Assembly (NCBI GenBank): GCA_003244185.1
Contig: QHBT01000043.1
Coordinates: forward strand, 62,001 to 126,000
Origin: Candidatus Dormiibacter spiritus
Lineage (GTDB): Bacteria > Chloroflexota > Dormibacteria > Dormibacterales > Dormibacteraceae
Direction of reading: 5' to 3'
Length of the DNA: 64,000 bases
Shown: positions 60,101 to 64,000 of the stretch, piece by piece
Layout of the letters: the number at the start of each line of letters is the position of its first letter
How positions within the stretch are numbered: the first letter of the stretch is position 1
Notes under the pieces: model-generated
Databases searched by the model: none
The model's input: only the letters and a program-made list of their open reading frames with translations
Told to the model about the DNA's origin: nothing
Position numbers and translations under genes: made by a program

Positions 60101-60451
60101 TCACTCGTTCTCCTCGAGGTGCGTAGCGAGCGCGCTCAGCCGCTGCCCCCAAAACACGCGATAGGTCGCGAGCCAACTGTCGGCCACCCCAAGCGGCTCC
60201 GGATCGAGACGACACCGCCGCAGCCGACCATCCTTCCAGTGCTCGAGCAGCTGGGCGCGCTCAAGGACATGGAGGTGCTTGACCACTGCCGGAAGCGAGA
60301 GCGGAAACGGCCTCGCCAGCTCACTGACCGACATCTCGCCCTCGGCCAACCTGGCGACGATGGCCCGCCGGGTGGGATTGGCGATTGCACCGAACACCTG
60401 GTTGAGAACCACCGGCTCAGACTTAACCATCTGGTTTAGTATGACAGGCAT
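60101..60451 (-). CDS. ArsR family transcriptional regulator
   Basis: A 116-residue winged-helix repressor: VFGAIANPTRRAIVARLAEGEMSV near residue 19 and FPLSLPAVVKHLHVLERAQLL, the SdpR/AHSA-linked type, without the CxC metal motif. The ATG at 60451 has GGAG 4 bases upstream but shares bases with the divergent TfoX-like start codon; ATG 60430 would add a proper promoter region and place the palindrome at 60424-60438 outside the gene. It is the first gene of a three-gene operon with two SRPBCC proteins. Confidence 0.88.
   Translation of the reverse strand: MPVILNQMVKSEPVVLNQVFGAIANPTRRAIVARLAEGEMSVSELARPFPLSLPAVVKHLHVLERAQLLEHWKDGRLRRCRLDPEPLGVADSWLATYRVFWGQRLSALATHLEENE
60424..60442. promoter_or_regulatory. 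Shared ArsR operator/promoter of a zero-gap divergent pair
   Basis: TAACCA-TC-TGGTTTA (60424-60438) is an imperfect palindrome and is followed by TAGTAT (60437-60442), 7 bases before the TfoX-like ATG at 60450. The palindrome lies at or just downstream of the arsR start on the other strand. It resembles the AACCATATGGTT centre of operators known for ArsR/SRPBCC loci. Confidence 0.45.
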
Positions 60452-60764
60452 GCCGCTCCAGGAACCGCCGGCCTACCGCGCGGTTGTCGAGTCACTGCTG
60501 AGTAACCCCGCAGTCAGCGAGGCGAGAATGATGGGCATGCCAGCACTGAAAGCCCGCGGCAGGCTGTTCGGCGGGCTCGCCGACGGGTGCCTGGTGGTCC
60601 GAATCGGCCGCTCGCGCGTCGACGAGCTCGTCGCGATGGCCCACGCCGAACCGTTCGATCCGTCGGGCCGCGGCCGACCGATGAGGGATTGGGCCTTGGT
60701 TCGCCAGTCCCCCGAGGGTTGGGAGTCGCTTGCGCACGAGGCCCTCACGCTTCTCGACGCCTAG
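60450..60764 (+). CDS. TfoX/Sxy N-terminal domain-like protein
   Basis: A 104-residue protein resembling the TfoX N-terminal domain: SEARMMGMPALKARGRLFGGLADGCLVVRIGR near residues 23-53 and the AEPFDPSGRGRPMRDWALV block. Stand-alone copies in actinobacteria-like genomes have no proven role. ATG at 60450 follows TAGTAT by 7 bases with no strong ribosome-binding site. It is divergent from arsR with overlapping start codons (CATG). Confidence 0.78.
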   Translation: MPLQEPPAYRAVVESLLSNPAVSEARMMGMPALKARGRLFGGLADGCLVVRIGRSRVDELVAMAHAEPFDPSGRGRPMRDWALVRQSPEGWESLAHEALTLLDA

Positions 60765-60806
60765 GCGACTCAGTACCTCCGAATCGGCCGAACTTGCAGC
60801 ATTTTC

Positions 60807-61268
60807 TCTTGATCGTGTTCTGCTTGCGTTTGCCGGAGACGAAGGCGGCCCGTCCGGGGCGTCCGGCTTTCGACTCACGGATCTGGGTCTCGGCGCCGTC
60901 GATGCACAGCGTGACGTTTTCGGCCTCGGCGTAGGCGAACCCGTCCGCCAGGGTGCGCAGGCGCAGGCCTGGTCGCTGCGGGACGGCGAACCCGCGTTCG
61001 GCCAGCAGCGGCCTGATCTCGCCGATCGCCCGGCCGATCGTGGAGGACCCGACCTAGTAGATCACGCCGAGGGCCTCGTGGGTCCAACCGGTGCGCCAAG
61101 TGGGCCAGGGTGACCAGCCGTCGGCCGGTGAACACCGACTCGTATTTTGACCCAGCGGCGCCGCTGGCGGCGCCAGGACTCGCATCGCGCCTCCCACCGC
61201 CGCGCGAGTTCGGTGACAAGCTCGCCGAGGTGTTCGCGTGACAGCCCGCAGAAGGCGGAATGGGACAC
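60807..61268 (-). pseudogene. Decayed transposase, 5' half, with two frameshifts and a stop
   Basis: Three reading frames in order match one transposase of the actinobacterial-type IS family: GLSREHLGELVTELARRWEA, then SKYESVFTGRRLVTLAHLAH, then GWTHEALGVIY. A TAG follows at 61054-61056 in the same frame, which then continues as STIGRAIGEIRPLLAERGF, LRLRTLADGFAYAEAEN, LCIDGAE (first DDE aspartate) and FVSGKRKQNTIK. Homology ends there, so the C-terminal half with the other catalytic residues is missing. It cannot encode an active enzyme. No terminal inverted repeats were found. Confidence 0.7.
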
Positions 61269-61349
61269 GATCGCGCGGACCTAGCCGTGGGGCACACCTC
61301 GACAACCTAGTGCGGCCACCAGCACGTCACCGCCTGCGTGAAGACACGG

Positions 61350-61703
61350 TCAGGCCGGCTGCCACAGCTCGATCCGATTGCCCTCAGGATCGGTGACCCA
61401 GCCGAATCGACCGACACCCTCCATGTTCTGCGGATCTTTTGCCACGTCCGCTCCCTTGGCGCGCAGTTGTCCGAGCATCGCATCCAGGTCGCGGACCCGG
61501 AAGTTGATCATAGCCTGCTGGCCACGGGACCCGAAGTAGTCGGTCTCGGACTCGAACGTCGCGAACACCGTTGGCCCGGCTTCCTGACGCCATTCACCGT
61601 TCTCATCGGCGTCCAGGCCTAGGCAATCGCGATACCACGCGCCCAGGGCCACCGGGTCGGCGGCCCGCATGAAGTATCCACCGATTCCAAGCACATGTTC
61701 CAT
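61350..61703 (-). CDS. VOC family protein
   Basis: A 117-residue glyoxalase-fold protein: GIGGYFMRAADPVALGAWYRDCLGL near the start, INFRVRDLDAMLGQLRAKGA and the closing GWVTDPEGNRIELWQ. The ATG at 61703 gives a standard N-terminus. It is transcribed alone, divergent from the ABC exporter pair and next to the transposase remnant. Confidence 0.85.
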   Translation of the reverse strand: MEHVLGIGGYFMRAADPVALGAWYRDCLGLDADENGEWRQEAGPTVFATFESETDYFGSRGQQAMINFRVRDLDAMLGQLRAKGADVAKDPQNMEGVGRFGWVTDPEGNRIELWQPA

Positions 61704-61859
61704 GTGGTCATCTTGCCAGGACGGCGATCGGGCGGGCTGGCACCACACCATCCTCCGCTTCACACCCTAATCTCAATCGCGGGGGGAACTCGTAAGTGCC
61801 CCGAGGTGGCTCCGGCCGCTCAGCCCGAGTCCTGCCACAATCGTGCGCTTGGTGGTGCC

Positions 61860-62780
61860 ATGCAGGCGATGAAGGAAAGCATTCTGAGCACCCACGCTCT
61901 TTCCAAGCGCTACGGCCAGAGAACTGTTGTCGACCAGCTGGAGCTGCAGGTTGACCGCGGCGAGGTTTTCGGCTTTCTCGGCCCGAACGGGGCAGGCAAG
62001 ACCACCACCATTCGGATGGCGCTGGGCTTGGTCGAGCCCACCGCGGGCAGCGTCGAACTCTTCGGCAGCGATGTGCGTACGCATGGCGCTCAGGTGCTGC
62101 CCCGGGTCGGGGCGCTGGTCGAGTCACCGGCGTTGTACGGCTACATGAGCGGTCGCGACAACCTGCGCGCCGTCGGCAGGGTGCTCGGCGGCATCTCGGA
62201 GAGCCGGATGGATGAGGTGCTGGAGGTCATCCACCTGCGCGGGCGCGACGGCGACCGCGTCAACACCTACTCACTCGGCATGAAGCAGCGGTTGGGCCTG
62301 GGCCTGGCGATGCTCAACGACCCCGATCTCTACATCCTCGATGAGCCGGCGAACGGCCTCGACCCGGCGGGCATCGCTGAGATCCGCGATCTTCTCCGGG
62401 AACTGGCCGCGCAGGGCCGCACTGTGTTCATTTCCAGCCACGTCCTGAGCGAGATCCAGCAGATCTGTGACCGGGTGGCAATCATTCAGGAGGGCCGGCT
62501 TGTGACTTTGTCCACTGTCGCCCAGCTGACCGAATCCGGCGGGGAGTTCATAGTCATCGTGGAACGGCCGGAGGCGGCGCTGGCGCTCGTCAGGACGCAG
62601 CCCTGGGGCCAAAAGGCCCGGCTGGAAGACCTGCAGCTGGTCGTGCCCTCGCCCAGCGGCCGGGGACGTGACCTCGTGCAGTTCCTGGCCGGTCACGGCC
62701 ACTGGCCCGATGTGATCAGGGAACGCCAGCAGTCCCTGGAGGAGATTTTCTTGGATCTCACAGGAAGGGAGGCTAGATGA
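61860..62780 (+). CDS. ABC exporter ATPase
   Basis: A 306-residue ATPase of the CcmA/BcrA-type exporter family: Walker A GPNGAGKTT near residue 42, signature YSLGMKQRLGLGLAML near 136, Walker B LYILDEPANGLDPAG and H-loop ISSHVLSEIQQ. The longer C-terminal tail suits a bacitracin/lantibiotic-like exporter. ATG at 61860 is the most likely start; ATG 61869 is an alternative. It overlaps the permease by 4 bases. Confidence 0.92.
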   Translation: MQAMKESILSTHALSKRYGQRTVVDQLELQVDRGEVFGFLGPNGAGKTTTIRMALGLVEPTAGSVELFGSDVRTHGAQVLPRVGALVESPALYGYMSGRDNLRAVGRVLGGISESRMDEVLEVIHLRGRDGDRVNTYSLGMKQRLGLGLAMLNDPDLYILDEPANGLDPAGIAEIRDLLRELAAQGRTVFISSHVLSEIQQICDRVAIIQEGRLVTLSTVAQLTESGGEFIVIVERPEAALALVRTQPWGQKARLEDLQLVVPSPSGRGRDLVQFLAGHGHWPDVIRERQQSLEEIFLDLTGREAR

Positions 62781-63691
62781 CAGCTACTTCGATCTCCGAA
62801 CGTGGTCTCAGCCCCGCCCAGGCGCGGTCGCCCAGGGCATCTTTCGCAGGCGCCGTCGGGTCTGAGCTGCTGAAGCTGCGCAAGCAGCGACTCAACTGGG
62901 TGATGATCGCGCTCGCCGTCCTGCTCTTTGGGGTCATGGCTCTAGGCCTCGGCACCTCAGACCAGCGGCAGCTGCTGGCGAAGTCGCCCCACACGTTCTT
63001 CAACAATTTTCTCGACATCTGGACCACCACCTTCCAGATCGGCTCGGGCATCGTGCTCCTGCTGGTCTCGGCCCGCCTCATGGGCATGGAGTACTCGGCC
63101 GGGACGCTGAGGATTTTGCTCGCCCGCGGTCAGGGCCGGCTCCAGCTCTTGGCGGCGAAGCTGCTGGTCCTCATCTCGCTCGGCCTGCTCCTGCTCGCCG
63201 GTTACGTGATCCTGGTCGGCGCTTACACGGCCGGCACCGTGATCGTCCTGCACGGCAACCTGGATCCCTTGCGGAGCCTGCCCCCGGTGGCTTGGCAGAA
63301 CCTCGGCCTGGCCGCTCTAGTCCAGGTGGTCAGCATCGTCTGCGCAGTCCTGCTGGGCACGGCCGCCGCCGTGGTCGGTCGCTCACTGGCCTTTGCGGTG
63401 GGCGTGGCGATGAGCTTCTATCCCGCCGACAACTTTGGCGCGCTGGTCCTGATCCTGCTCAGAAGCGCCACCCACCAGAGCTTCTGGACCAAGCCGAGCG
63501 ACGTCTTGCTGGGGGCCAACTTCAACGTCCTGCTCCAAACGCTGGAGCCTGATCATTCGAGTCGCCCCGCCTTCGCGGTCCCCGTCGACCACGTGGATGC
63601 AACTCACGCTCTGGTGGTCATCGCCGCCTGGGCCATGCTCTTTCTGGGCGGCTCCATAGTCCTCCTGCTCCGGCGCGACGTGAACCAATAG
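62777..63691 (+). CDS. ABC exporter permease
   Basis: A 304-residue six-helix ABC-2-like permease with an N-terminal cytoplasmic stretch, first helix WVMIALAVLLFGVMALGLG, the RLMGMEYSAGTLRILLARGQGR coupling region near residue 98 and a last helix followed by RRDVNQ. It has the layout of BcrB/lantibiotic self-protection permeases. Pairs with the ATPase at 61860-62780. Confidence 0.9.
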   Translation: MTATSISERGLSPAQARSPRASFAGAVGSELLKLRKQRLNWVMIALAVLLFGVMALGLGTSDQRQLLAKSPHTFFNNFLDIWTTTFQIGSGIVLLLVSARLMGMEYSAGTLRILLARGQGRLQLLAAKLLVLISLGLLLLAGYVILVGAYTAGTVIVLHGNLDPLRSLPPVAWQNLGLAALVQVVSIVCAVLLGTAAAVVGRSLAFAVGVAMSFYPADNFGALVLILLRSATHQSFWTKPSDVLLGANFNVLLQTLEPDHSSRPAFAVPVDHVDATHALVVIAAWAMLFLGGSIVLLLRRDVNQ

Positions 63692-63738
63692 CCCCCAAGC
63701 CCCGGTCCGTGGGCTGACCCTCAAGAGATCCTCCGGAG

Positions 63739-64000
63739 CTAAATCGCACCAGCATCGCCAGGTCTTCGGTCTGAGCGTGTGCGCCCTTGCCTCCCGGCCA
63801 ACCGATCCCCGGCGGCGACCAGCAGCACGAGGGCGGCCACCGCACCGCCCAAAGCAAGAGCTGACACGTGTCCGGCTGCCGGCAGCATCACGGCCAGGAC
63901 GCCGATCGCCCCCAGCCGGCTCCACGGTGTCGTGCGCCAGACGATTGCCTTGAAGGCGGCATGCCCCGCCAGGAACAGGGCAGTGCCGCCGAGCGTCAGC
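63739..64000 (-). CDS. LtrA-like membrane protein, C-terminal part, cut by the window edge
   Basis: The minus strand reads through the window edge and ends at TAG 63741-63739. The last 87 codons encode two hydrophobic segments (LGGTALFLAGHAAFKAIVW and LGAIGVLAVMLPAAGH) like the C-terminus of low-temperature-requirement protein A family members, then a basic tail. The start lies outside the window. Family call is moderate because only the tail is visible. Confidence 0.55.
   Translation of the reverse strand, partial: LTLGGTALFLAGHAAFKAIVWRTTPWSRLGAIGVLAVMLPAAGHVSALALGGAVAALVLLVAAGDRLAGRQGRTRSDRRPGDAGAI

Noticed and set aside
60598-60790. 13-base direct repeat TCCGAATCGGCCG at 60598 and 60778
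   Set aside because: One copy is inside the TfoX-like coding sequence and no element of fixed length lies between; could be chance, so not called a target-site duplication.

Overview
This is a GC-rich bacterial chromosomal window, gene-dense on both strands and dominated by compact operons whose genes overlap by 1-17 bases (mostly 4). No rRNA, tRNA, CRISPR array or intact mobile element was seen. The gene set (many CaiB/BaiF CoA-transferases, a branched-chain amino-acid type ABC transporter, an ECF sigma factor with a zinc-finger anti-sigma protein, MacAB-like efflux, heme A synthase, lipoproteins with lipoboxes) fits a free-living aerobic soil heterotroph. Together with widespread leaderless-looking promoters (TAnnnT, 6-7 nt, start codon), it suggests Actinomycetota, Chloroflexota or the Dormibacterota group. 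That placement is an inference; there is no phylogenetic marker here.

Bases 1-20.7 kb form a catabolic island for carboxylic acids handled as CoA esters. It has four transcription units: (a) CoA-transferase, MmgE/PrpD, isocitrate-lyase/PEP-mutase-like and HMG-CoA-lyase-like genes (minus); (b) CoA-transferase, IclR regulator, MFS transporter and Ldh-family dehydrogenase (plus, divergent from a); (c) GntR regulator, CoA-transferase, CitE-like CoA-ester lyase and a LivHM/LivGF/substrate-binding ABC importer (minus); (d) RraA-like aldolase, D-2-hydroxyacid dehydrogenase, HMG-CoA lyase and acyl-CoA dehydrogenase (plus, divergent from c). The island carries five C-C lyases from four enzyme families, three CoA-transferases, two transporters and two regulators, with palindromic operator candidates in both divergent promoter regions. 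Breakdown of branched C5-C6 di- or hydroxy-acids is the most economical reading; the substrate is unknown.

Bases 20.8-41.2 kb are mixed: archaeal-type NadM and ApgM-like genes with an alpha/beta hydrolase, VOC and SRPBCC proteins, leuCD, a DehI-like haloacid dehalogenase, an LVIVD-repeat surface protein, a potassium channel paired with an extended CDF metal exporter, a C26 glutamine-amidotransferase-like hydrolase, heme A synthase, a ZIP transporter, and an operon of pxpB, pxpC, a CoA-transferase, a BrkB-like membrane protein and a photolyase. A PHB-depolymerase-like lipoprotein and a VOC protein follow.

Bases 41.4-50.7 kb are one 11-gene minus-strand chain: ECF sigma factor, zinc-finger anti-sigma, membrane protein, MacA-like adaptor, MacB-like ATPase, MacB-like permease, small secreted protein, then folB, larC, folD, folC. 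The nickel-cofactor gene larC lies between folate genes. folC appears to start at a CTG that overlaps the folD stop.

Bases 50.9-64 kb look accessory: a small helix-hairpin-helix protein, a HicB-like/DUF4097/ABC exporter cassette, a VapBC-type toxin-antitoxin pair, a PadR regulator with a DHA2 drug exporter and an alpha/beta-hydrolase fused to a DinB-like domain (another apparent CTG start), an ArsR regulator with two SRPBCC proteins, a TfoX-like protein, a decayed transposase, a VOC protein, an ABC exporter pair, and the end of an LtrA-like membrane protein cut by the window edge.
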